The position numbers and the translations under genes were made by a program. Shown here piece by piece: positions 50,055 through 59,050 of a DNA stretch of 64,000 nt. The notes beneath the pieces were generated by a model that was not told the DNA's origin, made no database searches, and saw only the letters and a list, made by a program, of their open reading frames with translations. Every line of letters begins with the position of its first letter. Position 1 is the first letter of the stretch. Source of the stretch: an uncultured Lachnospiraceae bacterium (GTDB lineage: Bacteria; Bacillota; Clostridia; Lachnospirales; Lachnospiraceae); assembly GCA_947632515.1 (NCBI GenBank), contig CANRPO010000005.1, forward strand, positions 62,001-126,000, written 5' to 3'.

Positions 50055-51292
50055 TGGCTTTGAAAAAGAAGATCCTCATGGCGGGTATTGTGCTGCTTGC
50101 CGCGGTAGGGATATTCAATTATAAAAATCTGCTCTATGCCTGCGGGACGGGCGTTGATACGCTGAACAGATATGCCGTGAGCATATCCGGACTCCTGGAT
50201 GGAGATGTTCTGGGAGAAAGAGAGGAGAAACGGTTTGGTGAACTGTTTGCAGTTTCACGCCCCGTACCGGATGAGGCTTATCAGGACGTATATGATGTTC
50301 AGGCGGGGTACTGGCATTTCAGCCATTTGGGGTATGAGGAAAAGGCCGTGTATACGGAACTGCTCTATGCGATTATCACGGGAAAAGAGGTATTTGTGTC
50401 CGCCACAAGGGATGAAACGGTCGCAAAATGTTTCCAATGCGTTCTGAATGACCATCCGGAGATCTTCTATATAGACGGGTATCACTACACCAACTATATG
50501 GTTGGAGACAGAATCGTAAAAATCTGCGTGAAAGCGGATCAGACCATGCCGGAGGAGACTCGAAATAAGTATCAGGACATGATAGAAAAGCGTGCGGATG
50601 AGATTCTCTCCGGCCTGGACGCCGATGCGGATGATTATGATAAAGTCAAATATGTTTATGATTACGTGATCCGACACACGGAGTATGACCCGGACAGTGA
50701 AAACAATCAGAATATCCTGTCAGTTTTTTTAAATGGAAAATCTGTGTGCCAGGGATATACCAAGGCAGTCCAGTTTCTCCTGCAGAAAGCGGGCGTGAAT
50801 GCAACAGCAGTCCTGGGAAAGGTGCATGGCGAAAGACACTCATGGAATCTGGTGGAAGTCAACGGCCTGTATTATTATCTGGACGCCACATGGGGAGATT
50901 CTTCCTATTATATTTTTTCGGACGGTACGGATACGGGGATAGCGGACATTAATTACGATTATTTCCTTGTCACATACGACATGCTCAGCAGGACCCACCT
51001 TGTCGATAACGTGATCAAACCACCCCCGTGCATATCCATGGTTGATAACTTTTACGTCAGAGAAGGGTTATACTTTAGCGCGGTATCTGATTCCAAGCTG
51101 CAGGCAGCCTTTGACCGCGGATATGAGGACGGATGGCGCTATATTACATTAAAATGCTCCTCGCAGGCCGTCTATGCGCAGTTGAAAATGAGGTTGTTAA
51201 ACAATAAAGAGGTTTTTTCCTATCTTCGGGACAGAAATACCGTATCCTATGTGGATAATGAATATACAAACTCCATCAGCTTTTTCCTGTGA
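50054..51292 (+). CDS. Membrane-anchored transglutaminase-like protein
   Basis: 412 residues, start overlapping the rhomboid stop (GTGATGG). One N-terminal anchor (LMAGIVLLAAVGIFNY), then a transglutaminase-like core: catalytic Cys in SVCQGYT, His in RHSWNLVEV, Asp in DATWGD. The triad is complete. Such extracytoplasmic enzymes act as peptidases or cross-linkers at the cell surface. With the rhomboid it forms a two-gene surface-processing unit under one class B promoter. Confidence 0.88.
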   Translation: MALKKKILMAGIVLLAAVGIFNYKNLLYACGTGVDTLNRYAVSISGLLDGDVLGEREEKRFGELFAVSRPVPDEAYQDVYDVQAGYWHFSHLGYEEKAVYTELLYAIITGKEVFVSATRDETVAKCFQCVLNDHPEIFYIDGYHYTNYMVGDRIVKICVKADQTMPEETRNKYQDMIEKRADEILSGLDADADDYDKVKYVYDYVIRHTEYDPDSENNQNILSVFLNGKSVCQGYTKAVQFLLQKAGVNATAVLGKVHGERHSWNLVEVNGLYYYLDATWGDSSYYIFSDGTDTGIADINYDYFLVTYDMLSRTHLVDNVIKPPPCISMVDNFYVREGLYFSAVSDSKLQAAFDRGYEDGWRYITLKCSSQAVYAQLKMRLLNNKEVFSYLRDRNTVSYVDNEYTNSISFFL

Positions 51293-51336
51293 GGGATCGG
51301 CTATATCAAATTATGTAAGGAAGTGAATTATACAGT

Positions 51337-51531
51337 ATGTCAGATAAAGAAAGAGAAATCATAACACAATTCCGGCATCCCGTTTTTACGGTGGAATATC
51401 TGGAAGAGTGGACGAACAGGAACGACAGCGTATGCCTGAGTCCCGTTTCCGCACTGCAGATCGCAGAGGCAAAAGGATTTTACGAGGCCGTAAAACTGCT
51501 TGCAAGAGAAGAAAGTGCTTGCAAAAAATAA
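51337..51531 (+). CDS. Small protein
   Basis: 64 residues; begins SDKEREIITQFRHPVFTVEY. Its end overlaps the class A promoter at 51519. No family recognised. Confidence 0.5.
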   Translation: MSDKEREIITQFRHPVFTVEYLEEWTNRNDSVCLSPVSALQIAEAKGFYEAVKLLAREESACKK

Positions 51532-51546
51532 GGGGGGGGGTATAAT
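51513..51546 (+). promoter_or_regulatory. Class A promoter with G9 tract and guide match
   Basis: TTGCAA (51519-51524), 16-bp spacer with nine G (51532-51540), TATAAT (51541-51546). AAGTGCTTGCAAA (51513-51525) is identical to positions 2-14 of the first guide in array C. It lies inside the end of the preceding gene. Confidence 0.8.
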
Positions 51547-51586
51547 CAGAGTATAATATACTTTTAATTTAATTATTTTTTAATTT

Positions 51587-51618
51587 AGCAGAGAATCTTC
51601 GGATTCGCTGCTTTTTTT
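51587..51618 (+). promoter_or_regulatory. Leader attenuator hairpin, copy 5
   Basis: AGCAGAGAATC-TTCG-GATTCGCTGCT followed by seven T; a CCGC/GCGG hairpin follows. Confidence 0.8.
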
Positions 51619-51688
51619 GTTTCAAAAAATAATCCGCTGACGGCGGTTTATATAGATAAAAAAATTAAAAAGAAAAAGGAGAAAAAAC

Positions 51689-52567
51689 ATGGAAGTAAAA
51701 GGTGTAAAAGAGCTTGAGATTGAGGAACTGAAGGACATGATTCTTCAGAAATTGGGCTGCACAGGCGAGCTGATCTATCGGTACAAGAGGAATATGGGGA
51801 AGAGCGCGTATCTGATCCTTCATTACGGCGATTCGGCCTGTCAGCCTGTAATCGCACTGGAAAAAATGATGGAAGAGAGTGCGGAAATGCCGATCGGATC
51901 GTTTCTTGACAACGTTAAGGTATGGGTTGAAAACGATCTGCCGCATATTCCAAAACCGGATTTATCTGAGCAGATCGCAGACATAAACAGGGTGCTCCCG
52001 ACGCTCATCAATACCGAGGCGAACAGGGACCTTCTTGGAACGGTTCCGCACCGGGAGTTGCTGGATCTGTCTGTGATCTATCAGATTCCGGTAGATTGTG
52101 ACGGCGTCAACGGGGGAATTATGGTCACAAACAAGATGGCCGCAAATTGTTCGCTGACGGAAGAACAGTTGTATGAATCAGCCATGAAGAATCTGCAGGT
52201 CAGGCTGACGTCCTTTAATACTGTGATGGAGGCAATTATGGGCACAGATGCTAAATTTGAATTGCCCGGATCGTATGTTTATACGAATGATTCCGGCCAG
52301 TATGGTGCAGCTGCAATCCTGAATGAGGAAGTGCTGGCGGATCTGTCCGCAAAGACGGGCAAGGATTTGTTTATTCAGCCCTGTTCCGTTCATGAGGTGT
52401 TGGTACATCCGGCTAATGATGAGGATGGGACTGCTAATGCGCTGGCCCAAATGGTGGCAGCGATCAACAAGACCAGCTTAGAGGTTGCAGATATTCTTTC
52501 CAACAGCCTTTACCGTTACAGCCCCGGAAAGGGACTTACGATAGAGGTTATGGGTGAAAAACTGTAA
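51689..52567 (+). CDS. DUF5688-family protein
   Basis: 292 residues, AAAAGGAGAAAAAAC upstream. The C-terminal third (FIQPCSVHEVLVHPANDED, LAQMVAAINKTSLEVADILS, NSLYRYSPGKGL) matches DUF5688, a family frequent on mobile elements of gut Firmicutes. Function unknown. Controlled by the attenuator leader. Confidence 0.8.
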   Translation: MEVKGVKELEIEELKDMILQKLGCTGELIYRYKRNMGKSAYLILHYGDSACQPVIALEKMMEESAEMPIGSFLDNVKVWVENDLPHIPKPDLSEQIADINRVLPTLINTEANRDLLGTVPHRELLDLSVIYQIPVDCDGVNGGIMVTNKMAANCSLTEEQLYESAMKNLQVRLTSFNTVMEAIMGTDAKFELPGSYVYTNDSGQYGAAAILNEEVLADLSAKTGKDLFIQPCSVHEVLVHPANDEDGTANALAQMVAAINKTSLEVADILSNSLYRYSPGKGLTIEVMGEKL

Positions 52568-52615
52568 ACACGGCTTATGGGCGGCTTAGTGCCGCCCTGT
52601 TTTTGGAGGATAGGT

Positions 52616-53200
52616 ATGAAAAAAAAGACATCTGCGGATATTGCGGCTGAATCAGCCGCGGAAATCAGACGGGAATTGGAGCGTTGGAAATATCTGCAAG
52701 AGCACGGCGGCAGCGATCCCTTCTGGCCGGATGGATGCAATATGAATCTTGTAAGAAATCATGTCATATACGCAAAAAGAAAGTGCGAAGACATGCTGAT
52801 GCCGGAACAATACCCGGAAGAGTATTATCTGGCTACGCCTCCGGAGGTGGACAATGATTTTATGGCCCGCAAAGAGGAGATTGCCGCACACGCAAGAACG
52901 GCACTTAGCATCTACAAGAAAAATCAGGACTATCTGTTCCTTCTGGAATCAATCAGCAGGCTTGATACAAAAAATGCGGATAAAACGCATATCGGTTCAG
53001 TTCTTAACTGCGTTAATGCCCTGGAATCAGCCATTGAAAACGGAGAATACCCGGTCATGCGAAGACATGAAAGATCTGACTGTTATTTGAACAATTTGAA
53101 CAGTTTCCGTTCATGCCGCGCTCAAGTGGAAAAAATTCTCGGGAAAAACGGGAAAGAACTTCCTGAAGGGCAGCTATCCATTTTTGACTTATTTTATTGA
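52616..53200 (+). CDS. Uncharacterised protein with clamp-binding-like tail
   Basis: 194 residues from ATG 52616 (TTGGAGGATAGGT upstream). Helical throughout. It ends EGQLSIFDLFY; QLSIF is close to the beta-clamp binding consensus QL(S/D)LF, suggesting recruitment to the replisome. It directly precedes a DNA methyltransferase. Confidence 0.65.
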   Translation: MKKKTSADIAAESAAEIRRELERWKYLQEHGGSDPFWPDGCNMNLVRNHVIYAKRKCEDMLMPEQYPEEYYLATPPEVDNDFMARKEEIAAHARTALSIYKKNQDYLFLLESISRLDTKNADKTHIGSVLNCVNALESAIENGEYPVMRRHERSDCYLNNLNSFRSCRAQVEKILGKNGKELPEGQLSIFDLFY

Positions 53201-53212
53201 AAGGAGAAAAAC

Positions 53213-54814
53213 ATGATAAAAACAACAAATGATACTTTTTTCCCCACGTCGATTTCTCTTCTTGAGAAGATCACGGAGGGTTTTAAATGGAATATGGTTC
53301 ATACGATTCTTGAACCGTCTGCAGGCAAAGGGGACATAGTTGAGTTTGTCAGGAATAAGGCAGACTCATATCCCCATTACAACAACAAACTTGACGTAGA
53401 CTGCATCGAACTGGATCCTGATCTGCGGTGTACGCTGAAGGGCAGGAATATGCGGGTGATTTACGATGATTTCTTAACGTTTCATACATTTAAGAAGTAC
53501 GATCTGATCATCATGAACCCTCCTTTCAAGGATGGTGCAACCCATCTTCTGAAAGCGCTGGATCTGCAGAAAAGAGGCGGCTCTATCCTCTGTATCCTGA
53601 ATGCAGAGACGATCAGGAACCCGTATTCCAATGAAAGGAAGATGCTGGTTAATCGGCTCAATGAGCTGGGCGCTGAAATTTCCTACATGAAGGAGGCTTT
53701 TTCCTGTGCAGAGAGGTCTACGGATGTGGAGATCGCCGTTATTAAGGTTTCAATCCCAGAGACTGAAACAAAAAGCACCATTTACGAGGAGCTGAAAAAG
53801 AAAGCGTGTGAGGATGCGCAGATTGAAGATGTGACGGATCTGGCACCGAACGACTTCGTGAAGGCGACTGTGGCAATGTATGAGCTGGAAGTAGAAGGAG
53901 GACTTAAACTCATTCGAGAGTACAGAGCTATGCTCCCGTATATGACGGTGAGCATCGAACAGAATGAACCGTGGCAGAAAGAACCAGTTTTGGAGTTGAA
54001 GATAGGTCATTCGACAGCCACGGAGAATAAGTTTATAAAACTCATCCGCAAGAAGTATTGGACGGCTTTTTTTTCAAACCGTAAGGTTATCGGCAACATG
54101 ACATCCGGGATGCAGCAGGATTATCTTGCAAGAGTAGAGGAGTTGGCAGATTATGACTTTTCTATTTTCAATATTAAAACCCTGCAGGAGGAGATGACCC
54201 ACAACCTGGTAAAGGGTATAGAGGACTGTATCATTAAGCTCTTTGATGAGCTGTCTTTCCAGTATTCATACAGTGATGAACTGTCCAAAAATATCCACTA
54301 TTACAACGGGTGGAAGACGAACAAGGCCTGGATCATCAACAAAAAGGTGATTCTGCCGGACATGAATGCGTTTTCTTCCTGGAATGGCCGATTTGAACCG
54401 GGTTATTATGTCGGCAGCAAACTTGCCGACATTGAAAAGGCGCTTAACTACCTCGATGGCAGACTTACTGACGGCGCCAACCTGTTTCAGGAACTTAGGG
54501 TTGCCGAGACGCTTGAGCAGACCAAAAACATCCGGTTAAAGTATTTTGACGTTACCTTTTTCAAAAAAGGCACCTGCCATATCACTTTCACCAACGAAGA
54601 ACTGCTTAAGAAACTCAATATCTTCGGCAGCCAACAGAAGAGATGGCTCCCGCCGGCTTACGGCAGGAAAACCTATCAGGAGATGGATGCCGGAGAAAGG
54701 GCGGTAGTGGATGAGTTCGAGGGTGAGGACGCATACAGGCAGACGCTTGAAAATGCCGATTACTACATTTACGACCCGAAGACGTCCCTTCCTGCACTGG
54801 AAACCGTGGCATAG
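53213..54814 (+). CDS. DNA methyltransferase fused to DUF4942
   Basis: 533 residues. N-terminal class I methyltransferase: motif I ILEPSAGKGDIVEFV, motif IV DLIIMNPPF, giving N6-adenine specificity. The C-terminal half (about 195-520) corresponds to DUF4942 (NKAWIINKKVILPDMNAF, GAEISYMKEAF just before it). This two-part protein is widespread on plasmids and phages of Firmicutes. No restriction partner nearby. Confidence 0.88.
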   Translation: MIKTTNDTFFPTSISLLEKITEGFKWNMVHTILEPSAGKGDIVEFVRNKADSYPHYNNKLDVDCIELDPDLRCTLKGRNMRVIYDDFLTFHTFKKYDLIIMNPPFKDGATHLLKALDLQKRGGSILCILNAETIRNPYSNERKMLVNRLNELGAEISYMKEAFSCAERSTDVEIAVIKVSIPETETKSTIYEELKKKACEDAQIEDVTDLAPNDFVKATVAMYELEVEGGLKLIREYRAMLPYMTVSIEQNEPWQKEPVLELKIGHSTATENKFIKLIRKKYWTAFFSNRKVIGNMTSGMQQDYLARVEELADYDFSIFNIKTLQEEMTHNLVKGIEDCIIKLFDELSFQYSYSDELSKNIHYYNGWKTNKAWIINKKVILPDMNAFSSWNGRFEPGYYVGSKLADIEKALNYLDGRLTDGANLFQELRVAETLEQTKNIRLKYFDVTFFKKGTCHITFTNEELLKKLNIFGSQQKRWLPPAYGRKTYQEMDAGERAVVDEFEGEDAYRQTLENADYYIYDPKTSLPALETVA

Positions 54815-54830
54815 GGAGAAAGGAGACTGT

Positions 54831-55064
54831 ATGGAAAAGAAAATGGTAGATTTTTTTAAAAATTTTCTTTCCCAGTCAAACTGGGAGGATGAAAATATTC
54901 CTGCACAGGCAAGGTCGTTATTTACCTCGATCTGCCTAATCGCCAGGATTGACGCAGACACAAGCCTGTGCGACCGGCTGTTAAAGATGTCCTATCTTTG
55001 GCTGCCTGAGAAAACAATACCGTATGCAGACTATGAAAACTTCATGTTGGAGTTTATTGTCTGA
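54831..55064 (+). CDS. Small helical protein
   Basis: 77 residues from ATG 54831 (AGAAAGGAGACTGT upstream). It contains QARSLFTSICLIARIDADTS. No family recognised. Confidence 0.6.
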   Translation: MEKKMVDFFKNFLSQSNWEDENIPAQARSLFTSICLIARIDADTSLCDRLLKMSYLWLPEKTIPYADYENFMLEFIV

Positions 55065-55284
55065 GACGGTCAAAAGAGCGATTTTGGATGTCGGAGTCTG
55101 TCCCGCAAAGGTGCGGGGCAGATGCGTGCATCCATTACGACAATATCGGGGCCGGCTCCTTTCAAAGCCCGGTTTCCGCGCCCATGGCGTAGACTTTTTG
55201 TGTGTGCGGCATGGAGCGCATACATTATAGAAAAAAAGATGATATTGCCCTCTGCGGAGGAGAGAAAGACAGGGAATAAATATT

Positions 55285-55488
55285 TTGAAGACAAAAGGAT
55301 TATATCTTCCCTACGATATAGGAGAAAAGGTTCGGGTAACAATGGACGGCACTGTAAAGGAAGGCAAGGTAAGCCAGTACCGTATCACCGAAGATTCCTT
55401 TGGTGTTGGGATCGAGATCGAAGGCGGCATAGGGTTGTCCTGGTTTCAGGGATCCGATTTTGGCAGGATCATTTCTTTAGAGTCCTAA
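55285..55488 (+). CDS. Small beta-rich protein
   Basis: 67 residues from a TTG start. Beta-strand pattern IGEKVRVTMDGTVKEGKVSQ resembles a small SH3-like barrel. Confidence in the start is limited because the ribosome site is distant. The 220 bp before it (55065-55284) hold only a small GC hairpin (CCCGCA/TGCGGG) and no gene I can support. Confidence 0.5.
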   Translation: MKTKGLYLPYDIGEKVRVTMDGTVKEGKVSQYRITEDSFGVGIEIEGGIGLSWFQGSDFGRIISLES

Positions 55489-55544
55489 ACGGAGAATATG
55501 TCAAAGATTGGCAAAAGTCTCCGGTGTCGAATATGCAATGTATT

Positions 55545-55580
55545 AAGAAAAACCCCGTCGTGACAGGCGGGGTTTTCTTT
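55545..55580 (+). terminator. Intrinsic terminator
   Basis: AAGAAAAACCCCG pairs with CGGGGTTTTCTT, followed by T. Confidence 0.85.
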
Positions 55581-55616
55581 TGTACCCGTAGCCGGTGCAA
55601 AATCTGTCACTACATA

Positions 55617-55644
55617 TTGACATTTTATCAACTTAAAGTATAAT
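55617..55644 (+). promoter_or_regulatory. Class B promoter of recG-like gene
   Basis: TTGACA (55617-55622), 16 bp, TATAAT (55639-55644), with TGTCACTACATATTGACA at the -35. The -10 palindrome is weaker here (AGTATAATATACA). Confidence 0.8.
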
Positions 55645-55691
55645 ATACATAAGATATTGGGGAGCATTGAGGACATTTTCGGAGTAGAATC

Positions 55692-57647
55692 ATGGACCTG
55701 GCAAGTTTGGGTGTAAAGGAAAACCGCATAAAACAGCTATCTAAAAGGAATCTTGCCACGGTGGAGGACATTCAGCGCTTTTTTCCGCGCAAATACTATG
55801 ATTACAGCCGGGCATCGGAATTGCTGCCCGTGAATGCCAACCGTCATACGGCGGTGATTGGTACGCTTATGTCCGTTTCCACGAAAAAAACAAACAATAC
55901 CCTGATGGTAAAGGCAAAGGTTTTCGAGCCGAAATCCGAAAAAATGCTCAATATCATCTGGATCGGGCATTATTATCTGTATAAGATCATTCAGCCATGG
56001 GTAAAGGAGACGGTGATTGCCTGTGGGGAACTGACTTATAATGAAGAGTATCACTCCTTTCATATGAGCAATCCGATTGTTTTTGATACGCAGATTGATA
56101 AGAATCTGCGGATTTATCCCGTGTATAAAAAGATGTCCGGTATTTCCGCGGAGTTTATGCAGGATCTTATAGATGCGTCTCTGGGTGTCTTAACACAGGA
56201 CCCGTTGCCGGAAGATCTGTTGAAGAAATATCATCTGATGCCGCTTACGGAGGCTTTGATGGCCATGCATCACCCGACCTCCCAGGCTGATGTGGAAAAG
56301 GCCAGAAAAAGATTTACCTATGAGCAGCTTACCGCCTTTGCCCTACGTCTGGAATGTGAAGAACGGGAAATCTCCAAGGGGACGTTTTTCAATATAAAAT
56401 CCCTGAAAAGCGTCGATCAGTATATCCGTTCCCTACCCTATGAGCTGACGGACAGCCAGAAGAAAGTGTTTGCGGAAATGAAGGAAACGGCTTATAATGG
56501 AATGCGCATTAACGCGCTGGTCCAGGGGGATGTAGGCTCCGGAAAAACCGTGATCGCCGTGCTGATGATGCTTGCCATGGCAGACTCAGGCTATCAGAGT
56601 GTTCTGATGGCGCCGACGGCCATTCTGGCCGCGCAGCATTATGAAACCATATCTTCAGTAGCAGAATCGTATGGCTATAAGGCAGCCTTTTTGTCTTCAG
56701 ATCTGAAGACGCCCGAAAAAAGGAAACTGCTGAAGGGCATAGAAACAGGCGAGTACCGGTTTATCGTCGGAACACACAGCGTTATTTCTGAGGACATCGT
56801 TTATAAAAACCTTGCGCTGGCCGTGATCGATGAGGAGCACAAGTTCGGCGTAAAACAGCGCGACCGGATCTTTGAGCGTTCCAGATTCGGAATGCACAAA
56901 CTTTCCATGTCGGCCACACCCATACCAAGGACGCTTGCGGCCACGATCTACGGGAAAAGCACAGCCGTTTATGACCTGGAACTGCCCGCCGTAAGGAAAC
57001 CCGTGCAGACGGCGGTTTTTAACAATGACCTGAAAATTTTTGAGTTTATCAGGAAAAAGGTGCTTGACGGACAGCAGGCATATGTGGTATGTCCGTTTAT
57101 AGACGATCCGGACAATAAATATCCGGTAGAAACAGTGGAAGATGCCTGTATCAGATATAAAGAGTATTTCGACCCGCTCAATATTTCGGTGGAAAGCGTT
57201 ACGGGAGCCTTAAAAAAGGCGGATGCGGAAGAAATACTGGAGCGGTTCAGGAAAGGAAACGTTCAGATCCTTATAGCAACAAGTATAATCGAAGTAGGCG
57301 TAAACGTACCAAACGCCAACATCATAGTCATAAACAATGCGGAAAGGTTTGGGCTTGCGCAGCTCCATCAGCTCAGGGGCCGCGTGGGAAGAGGCTCTGC
57401 ACAGGGATACTGCATCCTAAAATCCGCTGACCGCGAGAATGCCAGATTAGCCGTTATGTGCAGGACAACGGACGGCTTGGAGATTGCGAAAGAGGATATG
57501 GCGCTCAGAGGAACCGGGAACATCTTGGGAACGGAGCAGTCCGGGAAAAGTGACGAGATCAATCTGATTCTTACCTTTCCCAACATGTATGAATACTGTA
57601 AAAAGGACGCTGTCATGCTTGCAGACCGCGGCATGAGGCCATGGTAG
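55692..57647 (+). CDS. recG: RecG-like ATP-dependent DNA helicase
   Basis: 651 residues, close to chromosomal RecG. An N-terminal wedge domain (LGVKENRIKQLSKRNLATVE) is followed by superfamily-2 motifs: Walker A QGDVGSGKT, motif II DEEHKFG (usually DEQHRFG), motif III MSATPIPRTLA, motif VI LRGRVGRG, and the RecG tail EDMALRGTGNILGTEQSG. RecG reverses stalled forks and processes recombination intermediates. A private copy suggests the element manages its own replication forks. Confidence 0.93.
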   Translation: MDLASLGVKENRIKQLSKRNLATVEDIQRFFPRKYYDYSRASELLPVNANRHTAVIGTLMSVSTKKTNNTLMVKAKVFEPKSEKMLNIIWIGHYYLYKIIQPWVKETVIACGELTYNEEYHSFHMSNPIVFDTQIDKNLRIYPVYKKMSGISAEFMQDLIDASLGVLTQDPLPEDLLKKYHLMPLTEALMAMHHPTSQADVEKARKRFTYEQLTAFALRLECEEREISKGTFFNIKSLKSVDQYIRSLPYELTDSQKKVFAEMKETAYNGMRINALVQGDVGSGKTVIAVLMMLAMADSGYQSVLMAPTAILAAQHYETISSVAESYGYKAAFLSSDLKTPEKRKLLKGIETGEYRFIVGTHSVISEDIVYKNLALAVIDEEHKFGVKQRDRIFERSRFGMHKLSMSATPIPRTLAATIYGKSTAVYDLELPAVRKPVQTAVFNNDLKIFEFIRKKVLDGQQAYVVCPFIDDPDNKYPVETVEDACIRYKEYFDPLNISVESVTGALKKADAEEILERFRKGNVQILIATSIIEVGVNVPNANIIVINNAERFGLAQLHQLRGRVGRGSAQGYCILKSADRENARLAVMCRTTDGLEIAKEDMALRGTGNILGTEQSGKSDEINLILTFPNMYEYCKKDAVMLADRGMRPW

Positions 57648-57657
57648 GTGTTTATTT

Positions 57658-58386
57658 ATGGAACTTGACCTTAATCAGCTTTATCAGAAAGCAGGCGCAA
57701 CAAAGAAGGATCTCGCTATGATAACCGGGATCAGCAGGATGTCTGTGAGTAAAACGACGGTAGGCAATGATAAGGACACGATCTATGTGCCCGATGCAAA
57801 ATATTATGAGATCCACAAGAAAATGCCTCAATATCTGCCTCTGCCGGAAGATTTTTTTCACTATACAAGGCCGATCCTGATGCTCAACAAGTATCTGTAT
57901 CATGTAGATACGCAGATTCTTTATCAGAAGTTGTCAAAGTACAAGGTGAGAGGGTATCGCGTCTATTTCCTGTACAGCAATAAAAATGAGATTGACGCCA
58001 TTTTTCCTGAGTTGATTCTTCCTTATTATTTAAACGGCGACGGGGTGGCCGTGCCGTATGAAGGCGAGGACTTCCGTTTTGCGAATATGGAGAATGGCGC
58101 GGCGCTGCATGAGGCTTACACTTACGGGCAGGCAGTCGTTAAATGGCCGGGGAAGGACAGGGCATATATCAGCCGTTATTCGCCGCTGAATATCAGAGCC
58201 AATATGATCATTTACAACATGCAGCTTAAAGACGCCGCCGGTCTGTTTGGAAGGGATATAAGCAGGGACATACGGTTTCATCATCCGGTCAGTTTCATTC
58301 AGGACAGGGAGATGTTGGAGCGGCTGTTTTCGCCATACCTTTTTTTGCGTCCGGAAGATCTTGCAAATGCCGGGATCAGAGAATAA
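57658..58386 (+). CDS. HTH-containing uncharacterised protein
   Basis: 242 residues starting 10 bp after recG. The first 40 residues read as a helix-turn-helix (LNQLYQKAGATKKDLAMITG ending ISRMSVSKT). The remainder is a soluble domain rich in Tyr with no known motif. It could be a regulator of element genes. Confidence 0.6.
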   Translation: MELDLNQLYQKAGATKKDLAMITGISRMSVSKTTVGNDKDTIYVPDAKYYEIHKKMPQYLPLPEDFFHYTRPILMLNKYLYHVDTQILYQKLSKYKVRGYRVYFLYSNKNEIDAIFPELILPYYLNGDGVAVPYEGEDFRFANMENGAALHEAYTYGQAVVKWPGKDRAYISRYSPLNIRANMIIYNMQLKDAAGLFGRDISRDIRFHHPVSFIQDREMLERLFSPYLFLRPEDLANAGIRE

Positions 58387-58399
58387 CGTGAAAATCTGC

Positions 58400-58498
58400 T
58401 TGCAAATGCCTGCGGCTGTGGTATGATTATTCTATAAATATTTTTAATTTCATATTTTAAAAATTTAGCAGAGAATCTTCGGGTTCGCTGCTTTTTTT
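58400..58498 (+). promoter_or_regulatory. Class A promoter and attenuator leader, copy 6
   Basis: TTGCAA (58400-58405), 16 bp, TATGAT (58422-58427). TGCTTGCAAATG (58397-58408) is identical to part of the first guide of array C. Leader hairpin AGCAGAGAATC-TTCG-GGTTCGCTGCT with T-run at 58467-58498. Confidence 0.75.
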
Positions 58499-58593
58499 GT
58501 GTCCGAAAGAAATCCGCCATTGGCGGTTGAAAATAGATGGAACTTACAAAATTTAATTTAACAGCAGTAAAAACACTGCAGAAAGGAGAAAAA

Positions 58594-59034
58594 ATGGGAA
58601 TGAAATATGTTGATGAAAAAGAGGAACTCCAGAAAAAGCTGGACATCCTTAAAAAAAACCGGGAGAGCATTCCGAAGGTGGATTTGGAGACGAAGTACGC
58701 CAAGGCATACAAAAAGCTCCTGTCCGAGATCAATGATCTTATGAACGAGATTATGTGCGGAGAATTGTTTTTCTTTCTCTACACGGCGGATTTCCTTGAA
58801 AGAGGACGTGATCTCGTCATTAAGAAAATCACGGAAAAAAACAAAAACAGGAGACTGTCAAGGGCCCTGTATACAGACTATTCCGCACAGGAATACATTG
58901 ATCTGTTGCGGGAGATTCATCATGAGATCCTCAGTGAGTATCTGGCTGAGGAACATGATTTCAACTCGCGGATCAGATGCCGGATCAATCCCTTTATCGA
59001 AAAGGGTAAGTGTCTGGTGACCTTTGCGGCCTGA
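58594..59034 (+). CDS. Uncharacterised helical protein
   Basis: 146 residues from ATG 58594 (AGAAAGGAGAAAAA upstream). A Lys/Glu-rich coiled coil at the start, then a helical domain. No family recognised. It is the first gene after attenuator leader 6. Confidence 0.65.
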   Translation: MGMKYVDEKEELQKKLDILKKNRESIPKVDLETKYAKAYKKLLSEINDLMNEIMCGELFFFLYTADFLERGRDLVIKKITEKNKNRRLSRALYTDYSAQEYIDLLREIHHEILSEYLAEEHDFNSRIRCRINPFIEKGKCLVTFAA

Positions 59035-59050
59035 AAGGAGAAAAATCTAT

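Noticed and set aside
55122-55643. 173-codon open frame on the plus strand
   Set aside because: It overlaps a better-supported small gene (55285-55488), a terminator and a promoter, and its translation is Arg/Phe-rich with no plausible structure.
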